In this document: positions 27,029 to 35,086 of the stretch, piece after piece
Layout of the letters: the number at the start of each line of letters is the position of its first letter
Numbering within the stretch: position 1 is the stretch's first letter
NCBI GenBank assembly: GCA_019637615.1
Contig: JAHBVJ010000009.1
Coordinates: 62,001-126,000 of the forward strand
DNA from: Anaerolineae bacterium
Lineage (GTDB): Bacteria > Chloroflexota > Anaerolineae > Aggregatilineales > UBA2796
DNA: 64,000 nucleotides
Direction of reading: 5' to 3'
Translations under genes and position numbers: made by a program
Notes under the pieces: generated by a model
Told to the model about the DNA's origin: nothing
Seen by the model: only the letters and a program-made list of their open reading frames with translations
The model's database searches: none

Positions 27029-27637
27029 CTAGATAGCGTGGAACAGGTTGATGGCGTTCCTGTGGATCAGGGCGACGGGCGCGGTTTGCACGATGCCAGC
27101 CCGTGCCTGAAACAGCGGAAAGACCTTAATATCTGTCGCGACGATGAATTCGCTGGCGGAGACTGCCGCGAAATCTTGGATGCGCACATCGGGCGGCATA
27201 TGGTACATCCCCATCAGCGCGAAGCTCTCTGTATAGGCTACCAACGACTCCATACGCGGCATGGTCATCAGCGCCCAATCCGGCGGGCGAATCTCGACCA
27301 GAATGATGCTGGCGGAATGCTTGGCGACGACGACTTCGGGCTGACTCATGCGGGCAGCGGGGTTGGAGGCTTCCATGCCCAAGACATCGGCGTTATAGAT
27401 GGAGAGCGTATGCTTCTGGTCGCTGCTGAGGTAGGTCTGCATGACACCGCGAATCCACATCCGTCCGCGCACCTGAAACGCGGTAGTCAGGACGATCACG
27501 GGCAGTTCAACCTCATCGGGGCGGCCTAATGTCCCGGTCTGTGGGCGAGAACGGTCACCAAGCTGCCCCGTTTGCGGGCGCAACGGTCCCGTGCCGCCTC
27601 TCAACATCCCGGTTTGAGGTCTGATGCGACCTGTCAT
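27029..27637 (-). CDS. hypothetical protein with three N-terminal RPQTG repeats
   Basis: I do not recognise the family. The 202-residue protein begins with three spaced copies of a short unit: RPQTGMLRG, RPQTGQLGD and RPQTGTLGR (residues 6-39). A folded part of about 155 residues with alternating hydrophobic strands follows (VIVLTTAFQVRGRMWIRGVM, HSASIILVEIRPPDW). There is no signal peptide or membrane helix. It ends 4 bp before the convergent DUF2283 stop. The repeats could be a flexible docking tail. Confidence 0.7.
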   Translation of the reverse strand: MTGRIRPQTGMLRGGTGPLRPQTGQLGDRSRPQTGTLGRPDEVELPVIVLTTAFQVRGRMWIRGVMQTYLSSDQKHTLSIYNADVLGMEASNPAARMSQPEVVVAKHSASIILVEIRPPDWALMTMPRMESLVAYTESFALMGMYHMPPDVRIQDFAAVSASEFIVATDIKVFPLFQARAGIVQTAPVALIHRNAINLFHAI

Positions 27638-27743
27638 TGTGCAGTCTCCGTTGTGTGTACGCGTACTAGCATCTATTTAGTTTAACAGAGGTAGCAGATG
27701 GCGGATACAGCATTCATTGTATTACTAATGATGATTGTACAAC

Positions 27744-27771
27744 AAAAACGGCGGTGTGCGTACACCGCCGT
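27744..27771 (-). terminator. intrinsic terminator of the DUF5679 gene
   Basis: On the minus strand, ACGGCGGTGT (27771-27762) pairs perfectly with ACACCGCCGT (27757-27748) around a 4-nt loop, and TTTTTG follows at once. This is a textbook rho-independent terminator 32 bp after the stop. Confidence 0.85.
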
Positions 27772-27802
27772 CGCAGAAACGAAATCCTAGTCTTGAAGAA
27801 GT

Positions 27803-27985
27803 TTATTTCTTCGCTGCCTTCTTTTCCGCACCAGCAGCAGTACCGGCTTTGGCGAGGAATTTATTCATGGTGGTGCCGCAGACTGGGCAAGTGCCCTTGG
27901 CCATCTGGCGACCATTCTTGGTCGTGACGGTCTTGGGGTTCTTCATCTCCCGCTTCGCTTTGCACTTTACACAATAAGCTTCCAT
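27803..27985 (-). CDS. DUF5679 zinc-ribbon protein
   Basis: The ATG at 27985 follows AGGAG with ideal spacing and gives 60 residues. Two CxxC knuckles (C5/C8 in YCVKCKAKREM and C33/C36 in CPVCGTTM) form a zinc ribbon typical of DUF5679. A Lys/Ala-rich tail (KAGTAAGAEKKAAKK) follows, suggestive of nucleic-acid contact. It has its own promoter and intrinsic terminator, so it is monocistronic and probably well expressed. The function of the family is unknown to me. Confidence 0.88.
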   Translation of the reverse strand: MEAYCVKCKAKREMKNPKTVTTKNGRQMAKGTCPVCGTTMNKFLAKAGTAAGAEKKAAKK

Positions 27986-28039
27986 TTTTAGCTCCTTTTG
28001 AGTACGAAAAATTTCGCGAACTTTCGTTCTGCAAAGGTC

Positions 28040-28068
28040 ATAATACACCCATTTGTGTGTGAACGCAA
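28040..28068 (-). promoter_or_regulatory. promoter of the DUF5679 gene
   Basis: On the minus strand, TTGCGT (28068-28063), 17 bp and TATTAT (28045-28040) precede the gene by 54 bp. The leader contains a small GAAC-GAAA-GTTC hairpin before the ribosome site. Confidence 0.6.
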
Positions 28069-28094
28069 GCGGTTGATTAAAGAGAGATTAAGTC

Positions 28095-28484
28095 TCAGTT
28101 ATGATCCGATAAATACGACGCGATCTCTATCAAATTGAGGTCAGGATCGCGGAAGTAAACAGAAAACATAGTTCCAAGCGCGCCCGTTCTTTGCACCGGG
28201 CCTTCAAGTATCGCAACTTCGGATATACTAAGATGTGTGATAATCTGCGATAACGGGACGGCAGCGACAAAACAGAGGTCGGCGGAACCGGGAGTCGGAC
28301 GGTCGGCTTTGGGTTCGAATTCGTGACCGGCTTGATGAAGGTTGATCTTCTGACGCCCAAAGACCAACGCCTTACGTCCCTCCCCGAAGGTGACCACCTC
28401 CATGCCAAGCACGCGTTGGTAAAACGCACAAGTGGCATCGAGGTCGCGCACCGTCAGTACGAGGTGATCAAGCCGATCTAGCAT
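28095..28484 (-). CDS. VOC (glyoxalase-like) family protein
   Basis: The ATG at 28484 lies two bases after the stop of the phosphatase gene and gives 129 residues, the normal size for this family. Longer in-frame starts lie inside the upstream gene. MLDRLDHLVLTVRDLDATCA and VLGMEVVTFGEGRKAL form the first beta-alpha-beta-beta-beta unit, and FRDPDLNLIEIASY the end of the second. The metal positions H7 and E (in LIEIA) are kept. It resembles fosfomycin-resistance or glyoxalase-like VOC proteins. The substrate is unknown. Confidence 0.85.
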   Translation of the reverse strand: MLDRLDHLVLTVRDLDATCAFYQRVLGMEVVTFGEGRKALVFGRQKINLHQAGHEFEPKADRPTPGSADLCFVAAVPLSQIITHLSISEVAILEGPVQRTGALGTMFSVYFRDPDLNLIEIASYLSDHN

Positions 28485-28486
28485 AG

Positions 28487-29356
28487 CTAGGCATGTCCGG
28501 TCTGTAAACTGGGCGGTTCGGAACCGGGTTTGCGGGCGAACGACGCAATCGACTCGATCCAGCTTGGTAGGCGGTAGGCAAACCCCGGCCCGCCGAGGTA
28601 CATCCCGCCATCGATATTGATGCACAGACCATTGGCATACACCAGCGGCTTGGTGACAACTTCAGGCGGTTGGCGGATGATTTTGGGGATGGGCGTGTGC
28701 CCATGTACGACTTGCAGCCCGCCAAAGATGCGCAAAAAGTCCGACGCGATCTGCGCACCGTTGACGCCCATATCGGCGTCATCGAAAAACGCCATGCGCT
28801 CGCTGAACTCGGTGAGGAAGCGTTCCCACTCCTCCTCGTTATGGCTGCGCATCAATTTGTAAATGTTGCGGTTGACGGCCTCGATGGAGCGCCCGTAACT
28901 GGTGTAAAGCAGGTACGCATCGGCGTGTACGAGCAGCCGATCCCCGACCAGCAGCATCGCCGGTAAGGACATCAGCCACTCGACGTGGTGCTGCTTAAGG
29001 CGCTGCAAATCTGTCATGCGCCCGCCATTACGCTGCCACGACTCGACCAGCAGCCCACCGATGCGGCTGGTTTCCGAAAAGCCGAAACGATGAACGGCGA
29101 TCAAGAGCGCGTCATGGTTGCCCATTAGCCCGTGAAGTTGACCACCAACGCTCGCGGCTTGCTGTTGTATTCTCATCACTAGATCAAGCCCCGCAATACC
29201 ATCGGGGCCGCGATCGAAGAAATCGCCCAAGAAGTAGACACGATTCGTACCACCACACCAGTCGTTGTGATGGTTAATTAACTTGGCACGCTGCAAGAGA
29301 CCGACGAGCTTATCAAATTGTCCGTGAATGTCGCCTACGACGAATGTTTCGCTCAT
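28487..29356 (-). CDS. calcineurin-like (PPP-type) phosphoesterase
   Basis: The start MSETFVVGDIHGQFDKLVGL (ATG at 29356) places the first motif near the N-terminus. GDIHG, GDFFDRG and GNHD, plus late histidines (LLVHAD and VVHGHTPIP), supply the two-metal site of PPP-family protein phosphatases. The 289-residue protein should be cytoplasmic. It may act on phosphoproteins or small phosphoesters, as bacterial PrpA/PrpE-like enzymes do. It is followed after 2 bp by the VOC gene, so both are probably co-translated. Confidence 0.9.
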   Translation of the reverse strand: MSETFVVGDIHGQFDKLVGLLQRAKLINHHNDWCGGTNRVYFLGDFFDRGPDGIAGLDLVMRIQQQAASVGGQLHGLMGNHDALLIAVHRFGFSETSRIGGLLVESWQRNGGRMTDLQRLKQHHVEWLMSLPAMLLVGDRLLVHADAYLLYTSYGRSIEAVNRNIYKLMRSHNEEEWERFLTEFSERMAFFDDADMGVNGAQIASDFLRIFGGLQVVHGHTPIPKIIRQPPEVVTKPLVYANGLCINIDGGMYLGGPGFAYRLPSWIESIASFARKPGSEPPSLQTGHA

Positions 29357-29516
29357 GGTTGTTGAAGAAGGGAATCCTAAACTTTGGGACAGCACGATTT
29401 TTGCCCAAGAATCACGTTCCCATTATGTCGTAATTCTAGGCAAAACGTGCTGTTCCTTTATAGAATTCACATAGAATTCAGCATTCACCGATGGTATGGT
29501 AGCGTAGTGTTAGGTA

Positions 29517-30338
29517 TTAGGAAGGTTGCTGTGAAACCTTACGCTGTGCGATTTCATCTAGAGCCGCCATTGGCAAGCCCATAATATTATAGCCAGCATC
29601 TACATACAGCACCTCGCCCGTGATAGCGCTGGCGTAGGGCGAACACAGCCATAAGGCCGCGTTGCCGACATCTTCCGTCGTCACCAGCTTGCGCAAAGGC
29701 GAAGAGACTTCGGAAAACCGCAGCATATCCCGGAAACCAGCGATACCCGCCGCCGCCAGCGTTTTGATCGCGCCCGCCGAGATGGCATTGACGCGGATAT
29801 TTTCAGCGCCGAGATCGTAGGCAAGGTAACGTACCGAAGATTCGAGCGCGGCTTTGGCGACGCCCATCACGTTGTAGCGCGGCATCACTTTTTCGGAGCC
29901 GTAGTAGGTCATGGTTAGGATGCTGCCACCGTTGGGCATGAGCGGACGGACGCGCTGCGCCATCGCGACGAGGCTGTAGACGCTGATGTCCATCGCAAGG
30001 TGAAAGCCCGCGCGGCTGGTGGTGGCATATTCGCCCTTGAGGTCGTCTTGCGTGGCGAAGGCTACCGAGTGGATCAGAATATCGACGGTGCCGAAGCGCT
30101 CTTTGATGCGCCCGAAGGTGGCGTCGAGGTCTTCGTCTTTGGTCACGTCACATTGATCGACGAAATCGATATTCAGTTTTTCCGCCAGCGGCATGACGCG
30201 CTTCTTGAGCATGTCACCAGCATAGCTCAACCCGACGGTCGCGCCTTCGCGGTGCAGCGCTTCGGTAATCCCCCATGCAATCGAGCGGTCATTGGCAACC
30301 CCGAAGACTACCGCGTTTTTGCCAGTCAGTAAGCCCAT
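29517..30338 (-). CDS. fabI: enoyl-[acyl-carrier-protein] reductase (NADH), FabI
   Basis: The 273-residue protein starts after AAGGAG. It begins MGLLTGKNAVVFGVANDRSI, with the FabI cofactor loop (GVANDRSIAWG). The Y155-x6-K162 pair and the neighbouring tyrosines of MTYYGSEK form the catalytic site. SAGAIKTLAAAGIAGF is the FabI substrate loop. It catalyses the last reduction in each cycle of fatty-acid elongation. No other fab gene is adjacent. The 5' side carries a GCACTTTCTT motif just before the ribosome site, shared with metX. Confidence 0.95.
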   Translation of the reverse strand: MGLLTGKNAVVFGVANDRSIAWGITEALHREGATVGLSYAGDMLKKRVMPLAEKLNIDFVDQCDVTKDEDLDATFGRIKERFGTVDILIHSVAFATQDDLKGEYATTSRAGFHLAMDISVYSLVAMAQRVRPLMPNGGSILTMTYYGSEKVMPRYNVMGVAKAALESSVRYLAYDLGAENIRVNAISAGAIKTLAAAGIAGFRDMLRFSEVSSPLRKLVTTEDVGNAALWLCSPYASAITGEVLYVDAGYNIMGLPMAALDEIAQRKVSQQPS

Positions 30339-30435
30339 AAGTCTGCTCCTTCAAAGAAAGTGCCAAGTGCTGAGTGCGCCGTCCAGATAAGATGATCACA
30401 CGCTATGGACAGCCCTTCAGCGTTCAGTAGATGAG

Positions 30436-30501
30436 TCCCCTGACATCGATTGTATCAGATCGTCAGGGGATAAACTGCCTTCAACACTTGTCGTTGAAGG
30501 C
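30436..30501. repeat. two tandem hairpins in the fabI-NmrA gap
   Basis: TCCCCTGAC (30436-30444) pairs with GTCAGGGGA (30462-30470), and GCCTTCAAC (30477-30485) with GTTGAAGGC (30493-30501). They lie in the 227-bp gap between two minus-strand genes, downstream of the NmrA-like gene, where they may end its transcription although no clear U-run follows. Confidence 0.5.
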
Positions 30502-30565
30502 GATTAATACAACACCGATGAGGAGCAGAGGTTATCGATAAGGTTGATCGAGGATGCGCCGATCT

Positions 30566-31462
30566 TTAGCGCGATGGAGAAGCGACATCTTGTGGTTGCG
30601 GTTCCGCCTGTGCCCAGCCCGTCTCACGCGCCCATGCTTCCAATGTCTTGAGCTGTGGATGCAGGTTGCGGAGCGCGGGAATATCGGCGTGGTAGCCGAC
30701 GTTGTTGAACCACGTCAACATGCGGATCATTTCGGGATCAGGCGGTTGATCGGGATCGACGGTTCGTTTGCCGACCTGCACGGGACGTCCGACCACACGC
30801 GCGGAGGTCGCCGCGATCTCCGATTCGGTCAGTGCGTCGCCCGCGAGGTCAATCGACTGCCCGATGTACGTTTCCGGCGCGACCAAGGCCATTTCTACGA
30901 AAACGGCGATGTCTTCCACCGCGACGATCTGGAGCTTCTTCTCCGGCGCAAGGCCGAAGCCGACGAAGGTGCCGTCGAGGATCGTCTGGCGGCTCCAGTT
31001 GTAGTTTTCCATGAAGGCCACCGGACGCAAGATCGTAGCGGGCAGTCCTAGCGCGTGGATGTACTGCTCGATCTGCCATTTGCTCTCGAAATGCGGGATG
31101 CCTGTATTCTGGTCGGCGCTGCCGACGGAAGAATACACGAAATGCTGAACGCCAGCAGCTTTGGCAGCATCCGCGATCAGCTTGCCCTGACGGATTTCGC
31201 CGTCCGCGCCGACTGTCCAGAAGTTTTGCACGCTGAAGACGCCGTAGACACCACGCATGGCGGCGTCGAGCGAGGCACGGTCATCGTTATCGCCCCGCAC
31301 GACTTCAGCGCCAGCGTCTCTGAGTGCCAGTGCAGCGGGTTTGTTGAGATCACGGGTGAGCGCCCGCACCTGCCAACCGTGGCTCATGAGATAGCGTGCG
31401 ACTGTGCCGCCTTGCTGCCCCGTTGCGCCAGTGACGAGGATGAGTTTGCCTGATTTATCCAT
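30566..31462 (-). CDS. NmrA-like NAD(P)-binding protein
   Basis: The 298-residue protein has an N-terminal Rossmann motif GATGQQGGTVARYL, then VRALTRDLNKPAALAL and VRGDNDDRASLDAAM, typical of NmrA/HSCARG-like atypical SDRs. The active-site region VYSSVGSADQNTG lacks a clear Tyr-x3-Lys pair, as in redox-sensing NmrA proteins. The gene is the last of a minus-strand group MarR - DUF6069 - NmrA, so a redox or xenobiotic response under MarR control is inferred. Confidence 0.87.
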   Translation of the reverse strand: MDKSGKLILVTGATGQQGGTVARYLMSHGWQVRALTRDLNKPAALALRDAGAEVVRGDNDDRASLDAAMRGVYGVFSVQNFWTVGADGEIRQGKLIADAAKAAGVQHFVYSSVGSADQNTGIPHFESKWQIEQYIHALGLPATILRPVAFMENYNWSRQTILDGTFVGFGLAPEKKLQIVAVEDIAVFVEMALVAPETYIGQSIDLAGDALTESEIAATSARVVGRPVQVGKRTVDPDQPPDPEMIRMLTWFNNVGYHADIPALRNLHPQLKTLEAWARETGWAQAEPQPQDVASPSR

Positions 31463-31494
31463 GATAAAGTCCCTTAACTTACGACGACGGACGA

Positions 31495-31950
31495 TTAATG
31501 GTCACGCGCGACGGTGGTCAACATGCCCACAATCGTGGCGGCGCTGGCGAGATGCATGATGATGAGCGTGACGAGCGTGCCCGCCGTGATCACGAGCGGT
31601 TCCGCGTTGGGCAGTGGTGGGATCACGCCGAACAGCAAGGCGAGGATGGGCAAGAAAGACAATAGCAGGCCGACGCTGCTGATGCTGGTGAACGCAGCCG
31701 TTGGCTTGGCGGTATAGTGCCCAAGCAGCCCGTAAATGATAGTGGCGAGCACCGCTGCAACTGAGATCGTAGCGACGATGCTGGCAGGATTGAGCAACCA
31801 GAAGCCGGAGAGATCTGTCAGCGACTCTGCCGCTAAGTAAATCACCATATTCGTGCTGGTAGCGAGGACGGCTGTTAACGCACCCGCCCATAATAAGCGA
31901 TCAGTTGTCATCGTTGCAGGTCGGGACGATGTGAAGGTGAGCGTAGCCAT
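31495..31950 (-). CDS. DUF6069 family four-helix membrane protein
   Basis: The 151-residue protein has four hydrophobic helices (about 18-40, 53-77, 86-108, 118-143) and the block LLNPASIVATISVAAVLATI, which fits DUF6069. It lies 32 bp upstream of the NmrA-like gene and 49 bp downstream of the MarR gene. No function is established for the family. A direct copy of the MarR-leader motif TTAGTTAG lies 12 bp before its start. Confidence 0.72.
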   Translation of the reverse strand: MATLTFTSSRPATMTTDRLLWAGALTAVLATSTNMVIYLAAESLTDLSGFWLLNPASIVATISVAAVLATIIYGLLGHYTAKPTAAFTSISSVGLLLSFLPILALLFGVIPPLPNAEPLVITAGTLVTLIIMHLASAATIVGMLTTVARDH

Positions 31951-31961
31951 GATACCTCCAG

Positions 31962-31971
31962 TTAGTTAGTC
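31962..31971. promoter_or_regulatory. repeated TTAGTTAG motif before the DUF6069 gene
   Basis: TTAGTTAGTC starts 12 bp from the start codon at 31950. The same motif with one change (TTAGTTAGCC) stands at exactly the same distance from the MarR start. Shared binding by the MarR protein is the simplest reading. Confidence 0.4.
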
Positions 31972-31999
31972 GGCAAAGTATTTGGCCTAAAAAAAGAGA

Positions 32000-32458
32000 C
32001 TATGGGTTTTCGATTGTGCTCTCCTCCACCTGTTGCATGTTGCCGCCCATCTGCCCCAGCATACGACTCATCAAGGCTAGTTCCACATCGGACAGTCCCT
32101 GCGTGAGTGCCGTTTCCAGTTGATCCCAGATGTCGCGTACAGGCTGCTCAAGGGCGCGTCCTTTGTCGGTCAGATACACGCGGGAGACGCGTCCATCGTT
32201 GACATCGGGGCGACGTTCGAGCAAGCCGCTGGCTTCCATGCGCTGCACCATCTTGGTGATGGTGGGTGGTTCGACATAGAGGGCTTCCGCCAATTGCGAT
32301 TGGGTGAGGCCATCATGCCGCCAGAGTTTGAATAGAATGACCTCTTGACCCGCGTATAAGCCCAATTTGTTCAAGGCATTGTCCGCGACATGGCGATGCA
32401 GTTTCATCACCTTCATCATCTGGACGTTTATGCACTTGTCGAGATCACGCTTTCCCAT
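32000..32458 (-). CDS. MarR family transcriptional regulator
   Basis: The 152-residue protein has the MarR winged helix: GLTQSQLAEALYVEPPTITK as helix-turn-helix, MVQRMEASGLLERRPDVNDG leading to the wing, and RVSRVYLTDKGRALEQPV after it. Long terminal helices would form the dimer interface. It is first in the group with DUF6069 and NmrA-like genes. A promoter at 32486-32514 and the motif TTAGTTAGCC downstream of it suggest autoregulation. Confidence 0.92.
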   Translation of the reverse strand: MGKRDLDKCINVQMMKVMKLHRHVADNALNKLGLYAGQEVILFKLWRHDGLTQSQLAEALYVEPPTITKMVQRMEASGLLERRPDVNDGRVSRVYLTDKGRALEQPVRDIWDQLETALTQGLSDVELALMSRMLGQMGGNMQQVEESTIENP

Positions 32459-32469
32459 TCATGCCTACT

Positions 32470-32514
32470 TTAGTTAGCCGTCTATATAATATGACAGTTC
32501 GGAGGGCGAGTCAA
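32470..32514 (-). promoter_or_regulatory. MarR gene promoter with a downstream TTAGTTAGCC site
   Basis: On the minus strand, TTGACT (32514-32509), 17 bp and TATTAT (32491-32486) form a good promoter. TTAGTTAGCC, read on the plus strand at 32470-32479, lies between the -10 box and the start codon at 32458, where a bound repressor would block transcription. Confidence 0.6.
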
Positions 32515-32541
32515 TCAGTATCTACGAAATCTAACACAATT

Positions 32542-34296
32542 CTATTGTTCCGGCAGCCGGAACCCCTCCCGCAGATCACTCCCCCGCAATGTTAAGCGTG
32601 GATGCTCGTACGGCGAATTGGGCAGCGACGCATTGTACAGATTCAATGGATTCTGTGTGCTCGCAGACCTATTGTACACCAAACCCGACTCGGTACGGAA
32701 CTCTTGCAGCGGTGGCTGTGGGATGATCGGGAAATCGGTGCGGAGGGTGAAATCGGTGGAGATGGTCAATACGAATAAGTAGGCAGTGATTCCGATGCTG
32801 GCACAAGCGCTGAGGCGCGGGAAGGAGTTTAGCAGCCCTAATACGAGAGTTGCCACCAGCAGCCAGAAGGCCGCACCTGCAAAACGCGGATCGGGTGCCG
32901 AGAAGAACCATACGAGGCAGGTCAACAGCGCTGGCAGCGCCAGCAGCGGATAGCGCCCATCAAGCGGACGGTGACGGATGAGCGCAATGAGGGCAGCTAG
33001 AATCAGCAACGCCAGCGCCGCGAGAGCAATATAAAGCGGGATGACGAATAGGAATTGGTTGAAGCTGTCGCCCATGCGCCACCACCAGCCGCCAAGCCAA
33101 TCCCAATTGCTGAGAGTCCGATCCATATCGCCGCGCGGATCGCGGGCGAAGGCGTACACCCACAATTCGGCTTCTCTGGCGATACTACTCGGCACACGGA
33201 AATCGACGGACAGCGCGGCGGCACGGTTGGGGAACAGCGGATAGCCCGTCAGGATGCTGGTGCGGGCGATCCATACCACGCCGAGCGAGAATCCGATGAC
33301 GAGCGACCAACGCAGCAGCCAACCAGCGGCGGATCGCCACGCCGCACGATTCTGCCACAGCCAATGCAGCGCCGTGATCAGCAGGATCGCGCCGCCGAAC
33401 ACCGCGAAACTCAATTTGCTGGTGACGCCCACCGCGCAGATCGTGAGCAGGTAGAGCACAGCGAAGCGCTGGTTGTGCGTACGGGGCGAGTCGGTAGGGA
33501 ACAGGTAGCGCAGAAGCATCAAGGTAGTGAGGATTTGGAAGATGAACACGCTTAGATCGGGCGATGGACTGGACAAATTGGCGGAAAAGCGCTGCGGTGT
33601 GGCGCGGTATAGGCAGATCGGCAGCAGTAAGGCGGCGAAAATCATGATGGGGACTGACTGCGATTTCGTGGCAAAGAGGCCGCGCACGGTGATCCACAGC
33701 AATTGCGCCAGCAGCACGAGCATCAGTAAGCTGTTGACGAAAGTGAAGCCGTGATCGAAGTACGGATACGCGTTGAGGGCAGCATCCAACAGGAAAATGG
33801 TCTGGTTGAAGCCCAAGCGATAGTGCAGGTTGGCGAGTCCCGGCACGATAGGATACTCGTTCAGCCATTTGATCGAACTGAGGTGATAGAAGCCGCTGTC
33901 GAAATCCAACTGCGGCGAAAGGGCGCGATTCGCTAGCCAGAAGATGAGCGGGAGTAGGAGGCATAGGTAGAGGAGTATCGTTTTGAAATTGGGATTTTGT
34001 GGCACTGATATAACAGGTGATATAACAGATGAACGGCGCATGAAGCACACGATCAACGCGACGAGGCCAAGCACGCCCAACAACGCCGTGATGTGCCAAT
34101 CGATGGGCACGACGAGGTGGATCGCTTGCAACGCCGCGATGCTGACCGCATAGCCGAGCCAGAAACTATCTAGCCAGCCGAGCCATGTGTAATCTGGCAG
34201 CTTGATCAGCCGCTGTGTCCACTGACCGAGTCCCGCCAGCAGCGCAAAGATCACGATCCAACCGATGATCACCGTTAGCCATGCCGCCACTATCAT
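32542..34296 (-). CDS. polytopic membrane protein, GT-C-like (LIC_10190 type)
   Basis: The ATG at 34296 is chosen because the following residues begin the first membrane helix (MIVAAWLTVIIGWIVIFALL). Upstream codons would overlap the divergent response-regulator gene. The 584-residue protein has about a dozen membrane helices. An extracytoplasmic loop holds LDFDSGFYHLSSIKWLNEYP and IVPGLANLHYRLGFNQTIFL, the D-x-G-x-YH and GLANxHxRxGxN pattern of LIC_10190-like membrane proteins. GT-C-type glycosyl transfer is a guess from topology. The C-terminal part forms a small soluble region. Confidence 0.7.
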   Translation of the reverse strand: MIVAAWLTVIIGWIVIFALLAGLGQWTQRLIKLPDYTWLGWLDSFWLGYAVSIAALQAIHLVVPIDWHITALLGVLGLVALIVCFMRRSSVISPVISVPQNPNFKTILLYLCLLLPLIFWLANRALSPQLDFDSGFYHLSSIKWLNEYPIVPGLANLHYRLGFNQTIFLLDAALNAYPYFDHGFTFVNSLLMLVLLAQLLWITVRGLFATKSQSVPIMIFAALLLPICLYRATPQRFSANLSSPSPDLSVFIFQILTTLMLLRYLFPTDSPRTHNQRFAVLYLLTICAVGVTSKLSFAVFGGAILLITALHWLWQNRAAWRSAAGWLLRWSLVIGFSLGVVWIARTSILTGYPLFPNRAAALSVDFRVPSSIAREAELWVYAFARDPRGDMDRTLSNWDWLGGWWWRMGDSFNQFLFVIPLYIALAALALLILAALIALIRHRPLDGRYPLLALPALLTCLVWFFSAPDPRFAGAAFWLLVATLVLGLLNSFPRLSACASIGITAYLFVLTISTDFTLRTDFPIIPQPPLQEFRTESGLVYNRSASTQNPLNLYNASLPNSPYEHPRLTLRGSDLREGFRLPEQ

Positions 34297-34357
34297 CCTA
34301 CTTTCGCCAAAACGCAGATTTCTCGTAAGATTCTGGTAATTATCCACGAGTACGCTA

Positions 34358-35086
34358 GTGCATATGGGCAAACAAACAATTTTCATCGTAGAAGACGAAG
34401 CCACCATCCGCGAGGTCGTGCGCAAATACCTCGAACTGGAAGGCTTCATTGTGCTGGAAGCCAGCAGTGGCACACAGGCGCTGACCATGCTGCGCGAACA
34501 GACCGTTGATTTGATCCTGTTGGACGTGATGTTGCCGGGGATCGATGGTTTCGATGTGACGCGCAGCATCCGGCGCGAGCGCGAACCGGGTTTTCTGGCG
34601 GTCAACGGCACCATCCCGATCATCATGCTGACTTCGCGCAAGGATGAGTCGGATCGGCTGGTGGGTTTTGAACTCGGCGTCGATGACTACATCCCGAAGC
34701 CGTTCAGCCCGCGTGAGGTGGTAGCCCGCGTGAAGGCGGTTTTGCGGCGGGCGAATCCGGGTGTGCAGATCAGCGATCAACCAATCCGCTGCGGGGACAT
34801 GTTGATTGACCCGACCAAGCGCTCGGTGGTGATTGGAGACAAACGCCCAGACCTGACCGTGAAGGAATTTGATCTGCTGTATTTCCTCGCGCAGCATCCT
34901 GAGCAAGTCTTCACGCGCGATCAGGTTTTGAACAGCGTGTGGGGCTTCGAGTTTTACGGCGACGAAAGCACGGTGACGGTACACATCCGGCGACTGCGCG
35001 AGAAGATCGAGCCGAATCCGGCGGAACCGACCTATATCCAGACCGTGTGGGGCGTAGGCTATAAATTTGAGGGACGCTCGGCATGA
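34358..35086 (+). CDS. OmpR/PhoB family response regulator
   Basis: The protein (242 residues from the GTG at 34358, or 240 from the ATG at 34364) has a receiver domain with the acidic pair in VEDE, the phospho-acceptor D56 in LILLDVMLPG, MLTSRKDE and the KPF lysine. A winged-helix DNA-binding domain follows (LTVKEFDLLYFLAQHPEQVF, TVTVHIRRLREKIE, YIQTVWGVGYKF). It overlaps the histidine kinase gene by 4 bp, so the two form a cognate pair. A weak GAG motif favours the GTG start. Confidence 0.94.
   Translation: MHMGKQTIFIVEDEATIREVVRKYLELEGFIVLEASSGTQALTMLREQTVDLILLDVMLPGIDGFDVTRSIRREREPGFLAVNGTIPIIMLTSRKDESDRLVGFELGVDDYIPKPFSPREVVARVKAVLRRANPGVQISDQPIRCGDMLIDPTKRSVVIGDKRPDLTVKEFDLLYFLAQHPEQVFTRDQVLNSVWGFEFYGDESTVTVHIRRLREKIEPNPAEPTYIQTVWGVGYKFEGRSA

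Noticed and set aside
28490..28625. N-terminal extension of the VOC gene
   Set aside because: The extra 47 residues come from the phosphatase gene in another frame. The family start is at 28484.
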